From Bimastos eiseni (lineage: Eukaryota > Annelida > Clitellata > Crassiclitellata > Lumbricidae), in contig OY365813.1 of assembly GCA_959347315.1 (NCBI GenBank), positions 14,068,016-14,132,015 on the forward strand: a stretch of DNA of 64,000 bases, given 5' to 3'. Of this stretch, positions 33,421-44,639 are shown one piece after another. Numbering within the stretch: position 1 is the first letter of the stretch; every line of letters begins with the position of its first letter. The notes under the pieces were generated by a model. It saw nothing but the letters and a program-made list of their open reading frames with translations, was not told the DNA's origin and did no database searches. Made by a program: the position numbers and the translations under genes.

Positions 33421-34240
33421 GTAGATAAATGAGATAACATCAAAAGATAAATCAGATAACATCAAATGAGAAATGAGATAGCATCCAAAGAGAAATGAGA
33501 TAACATCGAAAGATAAATGAGATAATATCAAAGGAGAAATGAGATAACATCAAATGAGAAATGAGATAACATCGAAAGATAAATGAAATAACATAAAAAG
33601 ATAACTGAGATAACATCAAATGAGAAATGAGATAACATCAAAAGATAAAATCAGATAACATCAAATGAGAAATGAGATAGCATCCAAAGAGAAATGAGAT
33701 AACATCGAAAGATAAATGAGATAATATCAAAAGAGAAATGAGATAACATCACATGAGAAATGAGATAACATCGAAAGATAAATCAGATAACATCAAATGA
33801 GAAATGAGATAGCATCCAAAGAGAAATGAGATAACATCGAAAGATAAATGAGATAATATCAAAAGAGAAGTGAGATAACATCAAATGAGAAAGGAGATAA
33901 CATCAAATGAGAAATGAGATAACATCGAAAGATAAATCAGATAACATCAAATGAGAAATGAGATAGCATCCAAAGAGAAATGAGATAACATCGAAAGATA
34001 AATGAGATAATATCAAAAGAGAAGTGAGATAACATCAAATGAGAAAGGAGATAACATCAAATGAGAAATGAGATAACATCGAAAGATAAATCAGATAACA
34101 TCAAATGAGAAATGAGATAGCATCCAAAGAGAAATGAGATAACATCGAAAGATAAATGAGATAATATCAAAAGAGAAGTGAGATAACATCAAATGAGAAA
34201 GGAGATAACATCAAATGAGAAATGAGATAACATCAACAAT
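33421..34240. repeat. 22-bp satellite with 154-bp higher-order units
   Basis: About 37 copies of a 22-bp unit built as GAGATAACATC followed by AAATGAGAAAT or GAAAGATAAAT variants. The marker AATCAG recurs at 33450, 33649, 33781, 33935 and 34089. The last two intervals are exactly 154 bp (7x22) and the one before is 132 (6x22), so blocks of seven variants were amplified together. It is not a CRISPR array: there are no unique spacers. Confidence 0.95.
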
Positions 34241-34249
34241 TATGTGTAA

Positions 34250-34740
34250 AAAGAATGGATAATCACTGAACAACTCAGAAGATGTTGATAAACATCTGTT
34301 TAAGAAGGTCTTCCATCATTACTTGGTACAACCCTTCCAGAATAGAATGGTCTTGACTGAGTATATATATGGTTGAAGGCACCACAGAAGAAAACTCAGA
34401 TCCATTGTTTGTCCGGGTCCGAGTTTATGATGAGTACTACAAGAGTCGGGCAGAGCCGAATTACAGTTCATTCTTACAAAAGTACCCTCCCATTTTGCTT
34501 AGGATATAACATCGGGACAAACCTCTTCAAACATAGTTCAACAGACATCGTATTCAACCTATAACATTTCGAAAGATTCTTGCAGCGTATCCTCGGGCAT
34601 AGTGGAACTTCCACAATGCAAGCCTAGCAATAATATAGTCTAATCCAGGAATAATGGATTCAAGAGCTTGGTGGGCCATTGTCCCCATCTCTGTGGGTGC
34701 TTATTGAGAACTGCAGGAGGTGTGTCATTCAGTGTAGTGA
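34250..34740. other. No recognised gene
   Basis: Unique sequence after the satellite array. Short frames without motifs. Confidence 0.4.
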
Positions 34741-34744
34741 TCGA

Positions 34745-34780
34745 AGTGTAGGACATTTGTCCCCCCCGGACAATTGCCAG
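34745..34780. mobile_element. Single end of the GGACATTTG inverted-repeat family
   Basis: AGTGTAGGACATTTG, then TCCCCCCCGGACAATTGCC. It is almost the same as 24546-24600. No matching right end was found within the next kilobase. Confidence 0.5.
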
Positions 34781-34784
34781 CCTA

Positions 34785-34930
34785 CATGCATACATACATA
34801 CATACACACACACACACGCACGCACGCACACACACACACACATACATACATGCATACATATACATACATACATACACATATACATGTATGATGACGATGA
34901 TGATGATGACGACGACGACAGCAGCGGTGA
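34785..34930. repeat. CATA/CA and GATGAC microsatellites
   Basis: (ACATAC)n and (ACGC)n runs then GATGATGAC triplets. Confidence 0.85.
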
Positions 34931-35004
34931 CGCTGATGATAATGATAGTGATTTTTCGTTTAATTTCAAACTGACAAGCCGTAGCATTATTCATTCATTT
35001 AGAA

Positions 35005-35175
35005 AATTTGTATAGCGCCCATTAAAGGCTGCTACTCAGGTTCACACTACAAGTGCAGTATGAACGAATGATGACAAGTTTTGCAGGAGTCGAATTTAGC
35101 TGTTGGCAGCCATGCAAGGCGCCCATTACATCGTGATATGGGGACCCAACATCTAATTTAACGCACGCCAAGCCA
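35005..35175 (-). mobile_element. SINE-like repeat copy
   Basis: It begins with a TTTGTATAGCGCCC terminus and contains GCAGTATGAACGAATGATGAC, CAGGAGTCGAATTTAGCTG and CAGCCATGCAAGGCGCCCAT. It matches the copies at 6210 and 37725. Confidence 0.65.
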
Positions 35176-35689
35176 TTATTCTACGCACCTGCCCAGCACG
35201 CCACTTTGAAACAGTAACATCACAGTTTCAATATGCTGTCTAATATGCAACGCAATACGCACGGCATTATTAGGTTACCATTTCGTTTTACCTTAGAACA
35301 CGTGGCGTCCCTCTGTGAAGAACTTCTGCCCCACAGGCACTGGCAGGCATTCCTGTACTACCACTGCTTGTGTAATTATTTACGCTATATCTCGTTGCCA
35401 TCTCGTTGTCATCTCGTTGCTTCATTTGGCATAAGGTCTCATTCACACATGTCCGACTGGGGCAGATGCAGTTTTGAATTACACTTGACCCCGAATTTAA
35501 GCTGATTATCGAATGAATTACTGGGTATGTGGGAGGAACCGCGGGCTTAAAGGCTCACTGACCGAGTCGCAGACGCCCTTGTGGTGAAAGAGCGATCCGA
35601 AAGTCCAGTGGGTGGAGCTGACCCAATGCAATTTAATCGCTTCAATACTCTATAGACATAGACTGGCGATGTTGGTACCACAGATAGTC

Positions 35690-35760
35690 AGATTAACTCT
35701 GCCACTGTTCGCTTTCTGACAATGTCAGTTCCAAGCCTGGACGAAGGAGTAGGGCGACGT
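35690..35760 (+). repeat. Dispersed repeat, copy 2
   Basis: GACAATGTCAGTTCCAAGCC, then TGGACGAAGGAGTAGGGCGAC. Close to 11480-11520. Confidence 0.5.
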
Positions 35761-35950
35761 CGATTTACTAGGGAACCAGTCCTAGCCACACTATCATCAT
35801 TACCAGCTGCATCATGTTTCATCGTTATCATCGTTCATTGTCGTTGTCGTTGTTGATATAACCATTATTGTTGTTGTTCTTGTCATTATCATTTTGCTTA
35901 AATTTTTAACGCATTCCTTCCATTAACAGTAGAAAGAGCCAGCTGTCCCC

Positions 35951-36019
35951 GTGTCCCTCTCTCTGTGTCCCTATCTCTCTGTGTCCCTATCTCTCTGTGT
36001 CCCTATCTCTCTCTGTGTC
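35951..36019. repeat. GTGTCCCTATCTCTCT minisatellite
   Basis: About four copies of a 16-18-bp pyrimidine-rich unit. Confidence 0.85.
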
Positions 36020-36351
36020 CCCTCCTGCTCTCTCTACGTCTTCTCCTCCTCTTCCTAACCACCCTCCTCCGCGCTTTGAACAGGACACAATGACCACAGT
36101 CTAGTTTAAGAATTAGTCTATAGCAGCATTGAACACAAATTGTGCGACGAAACTAGGGACTACTATTTTTATTTTTTAGTAATTGAAAAAGGAATCGGAC
36201 CGTTCCGGCGCGTCCCGCCTAGAAAAGCACTGCTGGAGAGTAATAATAAGCAGGTGGTCTGGGCGTGTACATCGAATTGTGAGAATCAACAGACAAACGC
36301 CCCTTATCTGCTGCCGTCCTCAATCCGTGCTTTGGCCGCATCAAGGGCAAG

Positions 36352-36551
36352 NNNNNNNNNNNNNNNNNNNNNNNNNNNNNNNNNNNNNNNNNNNNNNNNN
36401 NNNNNNNNNNNNNNNNNNNNNNNNNNNNNNNNNNNNNNNNNNNNNNNNNNNNNNNNNNNNNNNNNNNNNNNNNNNNNNNNNNNNNNNNNNNNNNNNNNNN
36501 NNNNNNNNNNNNNNNNNNNNNNNNNNNNNNNNNNNNNNNNNNNNNNNNNNN
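36352..36551. other. Assembly gap, 200 N
   Basis: Exactly 200 N characters, the usual placeholder for a gap of unknown size. Sequence on either side should not be assumed contiguous. Confidence 0.99.

Positions 36552-36603
<52 letters not shown>
36552..36603. repeat. (AG)n microsatellite at gap edge
   Basis: About 26 AG dinucleotides abut the gap. The microsatellite probably caused the assembly break. Confidence 0.97.
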
Positions 36604-36605
<2 letters not shown>

Positions 36606-37720
36606 AGTATTTCTAACTGTCAGTATTTTTTAAATGAACTTAATAAACTAAAGGGGTCGGAGGTCAATACATGAAACTTAACTTATCAACTCTAACTGAA
36701 CTAAGGCTGCGTTGGTTTGATTTCGATGTTCCTTAATTAATATGTCGGCAGTCTCTTGATTTCTTAACGACTTCAGAGATTGTTAATTCGACATCAATCT
36801 TTCAACTTAGTCGGTTGCTTCTGTTCCACCTGCATCCAATATAACCAGCACGGCGACCGAGTACACAGTCGGTGGGAAGAGAGGGCATATGCCGGGCTAA
36901 GAAATTGAAGTCACTAACACATGGTTAGTGAACTGATGTTCTTCTCTTTGTTTCACCTAACTAAAAGGGTCGAATATTGCAATAAATGCGCAATGATATT
37001 GGAGACGGAACCGTTTTTGTTTCTGAACTGATCTGTCATCACACCTCAATGCTCCCCACTTCCTCTCTGATTTGTGAGGCGTCGATGAATTGGCCCACAC
37101 CCTCTGGCATCACTAGATGGGTGCCATGCGCGAGGGAGGCACCGGGTGACACATTCAGATGAGGTCCAAATGAAAAAATAATGACTATCTAGAGATGCTG
37201 TCCAGAGTTTCAGAGGAAATTTATTATTTCTAAAGTAATAACGCCAGATAAAAGCAAGATTGTTATCATATGCCAGCTCACATGTGTCGTTTCGATTTAC
37301 CTATTGCTGAGATTCTGTGCTATTCAAATTTTGTCCATTCTGTCCACTGCAATTGATAGAATCGATAATGAATGATGCCATCGGATCAATTAATTGGAAA
37401 ATTAGTAAGTTCTCGTAACTGGAATCCGGGTCATAGTCTTGGTAGTGGCTTCTGAAGACGAAAACCTCACTTACAACAAAGAGAATGAAGCGTCAACCAC
37501 CCCTGCAATCATTCTTTTCTTAGGAAGTCTAAGCACTGCTAACTACGGCTGAGTACGTTATATTCGACAGAAGGCCGTGAGGGAATGCGTAGAGGCCACC
37601 TGGTGAATAGAGTAGTTGATGTCGACCATGATAATGGCGCTTAACAAAGGATATCGTTCCGTCCGTCCATGAATCCATCTACTCTTCCACCGGTCATATC
37701 ACCTCGCCCACCATATCGCC
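36604..37720. other. No recognised gene
   Basis: Unique sequence without coding motifs or clear repeat structure. Confidence 0.4.
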
Positions 37721-37724
37721 CGTA

Positions 37725-37870
37725 AGGTTGACTGTCGTTCTTTCGCTAGGTTGCGCTGATCAAATCAGATGCATAACGTTATTGGCGCCTTGCATGGTCG
37801 CCGACAGTTAAATTCGACGTCTGTGGTAACTTGTCATAGTTCGTTCATACTGTACTTGTAATCATATTGC
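37725..37870 (+). mobile_element. SINE-like repeat copy, opposite orientation
   Basis: The reverse complement contains GCGACCATGCAAGGCGCC, GTCGAATTTAACTGTCGG, CTAGCGAAAGAACGACAG and CAGTATGAACGAACTATGAC. It is the same family as 6210, 10160 and 35005. Confidence 0.65.
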
Positions 37871-38086
37871 GGTTTGTCAGTTTGAAATTGAATGAAAATG
37901 ATTGTTATCACTATAAAAACATGCTTTCGTCCATCCGTACAACAGCAATCCACTCATCCATCCAGCCAACCATGATTCTAGGCAATTTCGCACAACACAG
38001 CAAGAGTAGTGGTCGCCAATCCCCTCCACCCTCTCCGAATTCCATTTTCCCTTTTATTCTCCCTTCCATCCCTTCTGTCCTTTCTC

Positions 38087-38340
38087 CAGGGTTAGAATTG
38101 TAAAATTTGAACGGGGGCGGGAGGGTTGAAATGAGATTTTTTTATTCATGGTGCCCAGACTAGAATTTTTACGAACCTGAAACCAGTATACGGACCAAAT
38201 TGTAGAGGGTAAATGTGGGCGTGGGTGTCACTGAAAGCCAATCTGGGGGTTTGCTTAACCCCAAGGTGATTTTTGAGAATTGACTGGCAGGGTTGAAAAA
38301 TTATCTGGGGGTTGAACCCCCCCCGACAATTCAATCACTG
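38087..38340. mobile_element. hAT MITE, 254 bp
   Basis: The left end is CAGGGTTAGAATTGT. The right end in reverse complement is CAGTGATTGAATTGT, 12 of 15 matching. Flanking octamers are CCTTTCTC (38079-38086) and CCTTTCCC (38341-38348), 7 of 8 identical. Subterminal GGGGG/CCCCC runs lie in inverted orientation. Confidence 0.75.
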
Positions 38341-38769
38341 CCTTTCCCCATGATACGAAGTTTACGAACTCCCGTCAAATAACAGAGTACACGATTGTTC
38401 GCACTATGTTTCATAGTTGTAACTAGTAAAAAACAATAAGGAAACCCAGATTGACCATCAAGACTAAAAAAATTCACAGCTTAGGGCCACAACAATTTTT
38501 ATATATAAATGAATGCTCAGATAATTTTTAACAGTACATTTGAGTAATCGTTGAATGTTGTATCCTGAGTATAATACGTTAGAGGTCAAGTCAACCAAAT
38601 TGAGAAACACGTATTCGGTAAATTAATTTATTTGAAAATGATTTGAATTTTTAAATGTCCTGCTATTAATAAATTTAAAAACATACATGTTTTCATATTG
38701 AGCGAGGACAAATGACACCTTCAGGTGTCATTTGTTAGCAGCGTCCTCAAAGCGTTAAATCGCTTAGTC

Positions 38770-39575
38770 TTTTGATTCATTCATTCACCCATTCATTCAT
38801 TCATTCATTCATTCGGTAGGTCAGTCAATCAGTCAGTCAGTCAATCAGTCAGTTAGTCAGTCAGTCATGCACCTGTTTATTCACTCGTTAGTTCATTCAT
38901 TCAGTCACTCAGTCAGTCAGTCATGCATCTGTTTGTTCATTCGTTAGTTCAATCATTAATTCATTAATTCATTAATTCATTCATCTGTTTGTTCATTCGT
39001 TAGTTCATTCAGTCAGTCAGTCATATGTTTGTTCATTCGTTAGTTCATTCATTCATTCGTTCAGTCAGTCAGTCATGCATCTGTTTGTTCATTCGTTAGT
39101 TCATTCATTCATTCATTCATTCATTCATTCAGTCAGTCAGTCAGTCATGCATTTATTTGTTCATTCGTTAGTTCATTCATTCATTCAGTCAGTCAGTCAG
39201 TCAGTCATGCATTTATTTGTTCATTCGTTAGTTCATTCATTCATTCATTCAGTCAGTCAGTCATGTATATGTTTGTTCATTCGTTAGTTCATTCATTCAT
39301 TTATTCAGTCGGTCATGCATCTCTGTTTGTTCACTCGTTAGTTCATTCATTCAATCATTCATTCATTCATTCAATCAGTCATGCATCTGTTTGTTCATTC
39401 GTTAGTTCATTCAATCATGCATTCATTCAGTCGGTCATGCATCTGTTTGCTCATTCGTTAGTTCATTCATTCCTTCCTTCATTCTTTCTTTCGTTCATCC
39501 ATTCATTTTTCGCTCACTCACTCATTCATTCACTCAATCGATTATTCATTCATTCGTCCATTTATTCATTTAGAT
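38770..39575. repeat. Tetranucleotide-derived higher-order array
   Basis: (ATTC)n and (AGTC)n runs are interspersed with a core GTTCATTCGTTAGTTCATTC that occurs about 11 times at 40-75-bp spacing, usually preceded by ATGCATCTGTTT. His/Ser/Val-rich frames are artefacts. Confidence 0.92.
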
Positions 39576-39625
39576 TATTTATATAGCGCCATGCCACTGA
39601 GAAGTCAGACCCAAGTAACGTTTTT
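39576..39625 (-). mobile_element. LINE 3' terminus
   Basis: TTTATATAGCGCCATGCCAC, then TGAGAAGTCAGACCC. Same terminal motif as elsewhere, minus orientation, next to a repeat array that may have grown from its tail. Confidence 0.5.
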
Positions 39626-39729
39626 ATTGTAAAGAACCATTTCAGCATGGGGTCTTAAAACGGTGGTTACTTGTATCTAGGCCCTTAATGTAACGCCTTT
39701 TATGTAGGGCTAACTTACAAGAGTGCAGC

Positions 39730-39981
39730 ATGATCGATCCAAACAAACGAGTTTTACCGTTTGTAAATGTCTACCTCACTGAGTCAAATGCAGCTGCGCG
39801 GAAAATAGTGGAAGACACGTTCCAGGCGGATGGACCAAAACAACAGAAGGTAGTACGGACTATTATAACTAAAGTGCAGAACCGATTGCATTTCTCCACG
39901 GGTAGCAGAGTGCAACGACCGCCCATCAGGTTGACTGGAGTCTGGAGAACAATGTGCCTTCATGATGCAGGTCCGGTGTAG
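39730..39981 (+). CDS. Hypothetical 83-codon open frame, doubtful
   Basis: The frame from ATG to TAG has a plausible amino-acid mix (NVYLTESNAAARKIVEDTF near the start). I recognise no family. It ends exactly where the inverted-repeat element at 39971 begins, so an original protein may have been cut short. Confidence 0.2.
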   Translation: MIDPNKRVLPFVNVYLTESNAAARKIVEDTFQADGPKQQKVVRTIITKVQNRLHFSTGSRVQRPPIRLTGVWRTMCLHDAGPV

Positions 39982-40561
39982 GAGACTAAATTAACTCCCC
40001 GGTTAAATTAACTCCCGGAGTGTATTGTACCGAGATGTATTGACTCCGGAGTTAATTGTCCCTAGGATAAATACACTTCTCCCCGCGAATAAACACTCCC
40101 TGGGAGTTAATTCTACTTAGGACAAAGTGACTCCCGGGAAGTTAATTCTTCCTAGGATAAATTGACTCTCGGGGAGTCAATTAGTCCTAGGGAGAATTAA
40201 CTCCCCTATTGCATTAGGTATGGGAGTAAATTTATCATAGGAAGAATTAACTCCCAGGGAGTCAATTTGTTGTGGGAAGAATTAACTCCTCTGCTGTATT
40301 GGGTATGGGAGTCAATGTATCCTAGGCAGAATTATCTCCCCAGGATTCAATATGTTCCAGGAAGAATTAACTCCTCTATTGCATTAGGTATGGGAATCAA
40401 TTTATCCTGTCTTAAAATTAACTCACGGGAGTCAAAGGAACAGTGCACTACACTACTCAATTTTTCCTAGGAAGAATTAACTCCACCAGTCAATATATCC
40501 CAGGATAAATTGACCCGGGAGTGTTTAAAAGGGGAAGTGTTTTTGGCCTACTACACCGGAC
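39971..40561. mobile_element. MITE with GTCCGGTGTAG ends and palindromic array
   Basis: 11-bp perfect terminal inverted repeats, GTCCGGTGTAG, enclose an array of alternating GGGAGTCAATTTATCCTAGG and its near reverse complement, such as AGAATTAACTCC. A secondary ~85-bp period is marked by TATTGCATTAGGTATGGGA at about 40208, 40294 and 40378. No TSD was found, so the class is open. Confidence 0.65.
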
Positions 40562-40689
40562 AACGCTGACACTATTGAGGAATTTGAGGCACAGGAAAGA
40601 TAGACGATCCGATAGGAAATTTCCTTGACCACACCAGTGAACCAGCGTGATAGACTTCCGTTAGCATATTATAAGCCCTGCTGCGATAT

Positions 40690-40880
40690 CCCACACAATC
40701 CTAGTCGTAGCCATAATCTCCGAACTTCTAAAGCGAAACTTGAATGTCAAGCGCAGGGTACCAGCTATTTCACGAGCGCTGCATCAAATCAGATGGGTTG
40801 TCCAAAGGGCATACAGTCCGATAGGGAAGCCAGAGTTCAGAGGAGCAGGCAGAGTAGCTGTTATGTGAATAGTCTGATTG
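40690..40880 (-). mobile_element. LINE 3' end fragment
   Basis: CTCCGAACTTCTAAAGCG, CAAGCGCAGGGTACCAGC, CACGAGCGCTGCATCAAATC and CAGGCAGAGTAGCTGTTA match 52190-52350 in the same orientation. Confidence 0.75.
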
Positions 40881-40913
40881 TCGCATAGCACCTGGGTATA
40901 GACATTATCGTCA

Positions 40914-41072
<159 letters not shown>

Positions 41073-41274
41073 CTCGTCGTCGTTATCTGATGCCATTCCT
41101 TCTGTTCTGTCTCTCGTTCTCCTCGTCGTGTCCGCGTCCTGTCAGACGGCATCACTCTCATCTAATTGGCACAGGTCGTCATGACAACAGAAGGCAGATG
41201 CGATCCACGCGTAGCAATCAAGTCTTCAGCCTTGACAGCTATCACGCAGATTACCTACACTTCCCACGCACAAG

Positions 41275-41382
41275 AACAAAGACAGACAGGCAGACAGACA
41301 AAACAACAACAGACAGACAGCTAGAGAGACGGAGACAGAGACAGACAGATAGATCGATAGATAGATAGCTCGATAGAGAGCA

Positions 41383-41415
<33 letters not shown>

Positions 41416-41460
41416 GAAACAGAGATGGTGAGGGGGAGAGAGAGAGAGAGAGAGCCGGAC
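41275..41460. repeat. (GACA)n, (GATA)n and (GA)n microsatellites
   Basis: Compound tetranucleotide run ending in a GA tract. Confidence 0.93.
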
Positions 41461-41991
41461 TTCTGCCTGCAAATTTTACCTGTGCAATACCTTACGGCTT
41501 TTTAAGCGGCTTTGTGAGTTCTGCCAAAGTGGTACACAATACATAATAATAAGACACATGCGTGAATTTATTTGCCATAGAAGCGCTTATGAGGCGAGGA
41601 TGGCCGCTGGTCAGGTTTATAGTTCATTGTTTCGATGGATTCGCTCATCGTCGGTTGATTCTGATCGATAATTCTCGTATTTTCTGTCCAAATAGTAGAA
41701 TAGTAGTAGTAGAATCCCTTTAACGAGTGGTTGAGTCACTTGTGTGGCAACAATTGAAGAGCTTTAGCGTCGCACTCCTCCTTTTCCTTGCCTTGTATTG
41801 AGTCTGCGCTTGATTTTATGCGTGTGGATGACCTCACGTTATAACTACCCCTTCCTTGAATTATTGGATTTCGATAGGATTGTTGAAAACCGATAATACT
41901 GATCTTTAATGTACTTTAATCATTTATTGCCTAATCGTGATGACGGAGCTTTAGAAGTAGTTAGATAATACTGTGTTGCGATAGGGGTCAA

Positions 41992-42230
41992 CAGTGGCGC
42001 GTTTACTTATAGGCGCACTAGGCGCGCGCCTAGGGCCCCTAAATCTCAGGGGGCCCCCAAATGATGAAACCATTAAATAAAAAAATGACATCTCAGGGGC
42101 TCCAAATGAAGGAAAACAATAAATATCAAATAATATCTAAGGGGCACCCAAATGAATTAAAACATTTGGTACAAAATAACATCTCAGGGGCCACAAATGA
42201 ATGAAAAATAAATAGAAAATAACATCTCAG
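41992..42230. mobile_element. Left end of a hAT element related to 26838
   Basis: CAGTGGCGCGTTTACTTATA, then GGCGCACTAGG, the same TAGGCGCGCGCCTA palindrome, and four to five ~45-bp CTCAGGGGCCCCAAATGAA units. No convincing right end was found nearby. Confidence 0.75.
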
Positions 42231-42654
42231 GTATAGACGTAATTTTCTTAGATTAGCGATATTAAGTAAATTGACTAGATAAGCTAGGCCTACATAGGTC
42301 ATTAAATTGGCTATTGCAGTCATTAAATTAGATGTACAGGTCATTTGATTAGATTAGCTACTTGTACATACTTGTACATGTACACGTAGGTAATTAATTT
42401 TGATTAGCTATTGCAGTCATTAGAATAGCTATAAATTCAGTAGCCTAGATTAATTGTATCAGAGTAGGAACCCCAGATAGAAGTCTGAAATGCAAACGTT
42501 GGTCTATTAACATAATAGTGCCTCTGTCACCCTTTAAGTGTTGTCCAATGTCCATAGTAGAAATGTCTTAGCACATTCGTTATATTGCAGTATTATATCA
42601 GACAGAGAGTATAACAGCGTTTACAACATGTTACAGATATATTCGCTAACAACA

Positions 42655-42757
42655 TTATATATATTATATATAATATATTTTATATATATTTTATATTTTA
42701 TATATTACTTTACATATTTTATATATATTTTATATTTTATATATTACTTTACATTAG
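42655..42757. repeat. AT-rich tandem repeat, 39-bp unit
   Basis: Two copies of a unit containing TATATATTTTATATTTTAT and ATATTACTTTACAT, after a TATATATTATATATAATAT run. Confidence 0.8.
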
Positions 42758-42759
42758 TG

Positions 42760-43300
42760 TCCAACGCCGAGGAAAACACAGCAACTGTCCAAGTTGGCGT
42801 ATTGTTGTAAATAGTTCAAAGTGAACGAATAATATTTAAACACATTAGGCACACAAAAGCACATCAGCAACAGTCAAATAGGTATACACGCGAACAAGGG
42901 GCACAAAGCACACGTCAGAAATAAAATCACCTCAAACTTAAACTAATAAGTAGAAGAATCAAAGATCATATTAAGTACTGTGTAGTTTAAAATGTCATTT
43001 GGTCCTGCCTGTGGATGACTATCACTCATCTGAGCATAACCCTCTCGAAGGTTGCAGGCCCCACCACTAGGAATGGGCTTCCGCTTGGCTCGAAATGTTT
43101 TGTCTGATGACAAAGCCTTATGCTTAGTCTTCCTCTTTGGTCGCTGCTGGGCAGAGTAGTCTTCTTGAATGTCGCTATATAAATGTTCTGAATGATTGAA
43201 TAAATTCCCAGAATAAATCAGTCTTAGACCTACGTGTCGCCATTGGGTTAGAGATTTGCTTTTCACATGGGCTGCTCTAAAAAGATGTTCGTCTATTTTA
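42760..43300. other. No recognised gene
   Basis: A 107-codon minus frame (42943-43266) is rich in Lys/Arg/Ser and has no recognised domain. Confidence 0.35.
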
Positions 43301-43302
43301 AT

Positions 43303-43335
43303 TGCTCATTTATATAGCGCATCGTATTAGAAACT
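43303..43335 (-). mobile_element. LINE 3' terminus
   Basis: GCTCATTTATATAGCGCATC. Same terminal motif, minus orientation. Confidence 0.4.
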
Positions 43336-43839
43336 CGTCATCGTTACACAGCGTTACAGACGGGTAGCACTATATTTTGTCATATGATGTACCTACAAAA
43401 ATTTGTAACAAGCTAGTTTTATAAGGAATTGATTTAGAATTATAAGTTGTATTTGCAAAACAAGATAGTAAGAAAAGGTACATTACTATATTTGTACGAA
43501 TGTAACAAACGACAGATTGTTTTCTTGGCGTAATGGGACGTTGTGGGTCAATTCCTAGCGTTAAAATGTGTGTAAATCGGCATGTTGATGTTTTAGTAGT
43601 GTTGATCGGAAGTTATTATTTTAAAATAATTTTCTAAGAAATTGCACAGATCTGTCGCTTTATTTTTAAAATCTTGGGTTATTTATTTTTAGGTAAATGA
43701 TTACCATGAGTTTGTATCGATTATCTTTATTTTTGCGTTGAAATAGGCCTATCTATCTAGCCTACCTAGCAAAATGGCCGAGCATAAGAGCCGGCAACTT
43801 GCAAGACTCGGCGTGCCTTATATGTAACAATTATTCATT

Positions 43840-43920
43840 CATTACAGAGATTTACATAGCGCCCCTTCAAGGCTACTGCTCAGGAGCGCCCACAATCCCA
43901 TCACGACTGAAAAGAACGGT
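43840..43920 (-). mobile_element. SINE/LINE 3' terminus
   Basis: GATTTACATAGCGCCCCTTC, then AAGGCTACTGCTCAGG. It matches 35008-35040 (TATAGCGCCCATTAAAGGCT, then GCTACTCAGG). Confidence 0.55.
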
Positions 43921-44289
43921 TTTAAGACCACTATAAAAAGTCAGAGTGGACCTTGGTGTCAACTTGACAAGCGTCGTCTGGGGGTCAAGAGGGCGGGGGA
44001 TCAACTCAAATCATCGAAACCCTAATCCTCGAAAACGATGAAAAGGTAAAAAGTCCCATTCCCCGAAAACAGCAATGTAGGCCTACTGTTGAAAGACACT
44101 TAACGGTCTCAAAACAGCGCAATTCTTCCATCAAACCTGCTTTTGCATGAATTATTTCGTTGATCCAGCTTCCATTTAAGCAGAATCCTTTTCATCAATC
44201 CAGCTTCGTTTTCGGAGATAGGCCCTAAGGAGGAAATCAGCTTCGAGGATTTAGGTTTTGACGATTCACTACGCACGGGTCCATCAAGC

Positions 44290-44560
44290 GCAATGTCAAC
44301 CGGAGCGTGTTCCAGAGCGAGGGGCCAAATACTCAGAAGGCACGATTTTTTTTAGTAGTTGTGCGGGCAAAGGGGACGATGGGTAGGCCTCGCTCGATTA
44401 GTAAGGCGCTGATTTGATGCACTCAAAGTAGAATAGCAGATATCGCAAAGACAGGCAGGGGCTAGACCCTGCAAGGACCGCAAGACCAAAGCGGTGATAC
44501 GGTGCGTGATTCGGTACTGGAGGAGGAGGAGCCAGTGGAGCACTTCCAGCATATAGCCAG
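44290..44560 (-). pseudogene. LINE C-terminal fragment
   Basis: The minus frame reads LHWLLLLQYRITHRITALVL, then RSLQGLAPACLCDIC, the standard LHWLP...RI...GLAPxYLxDL block that follows the RT domain in CR1/L2 elements. The block continues to LSASNQRL. Confidence 0.75.
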
Positions 44561-44639
44561 AGACATTGTAAATTTTCAAAATGCACCCGACAAGAACATT
44601 TGCAATGCAAAACGCAGGACCCTGTCCAGGCACCAGAGG

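Noticed and set aside
33421..34240. CRISPR array
   Set aside because: There are no unique spacers, the units are contiguous 22-mers, and the genome is animal.
36140..36674. 155- and 163-codon frames
   Set aside because: They cross the 200-N gap and the AG microsatellite; the real coding part is under 75 codons with no recognised motif.
41992..43980. A complete ~2-kb hAT bounded by GGGGTCAA octamers (41984-41991 and 43981-43988)
   Set aside because: The supposed right end shares only CAG with the left TIR and lies in retroelement-like sequence; the octamer match may be chance.
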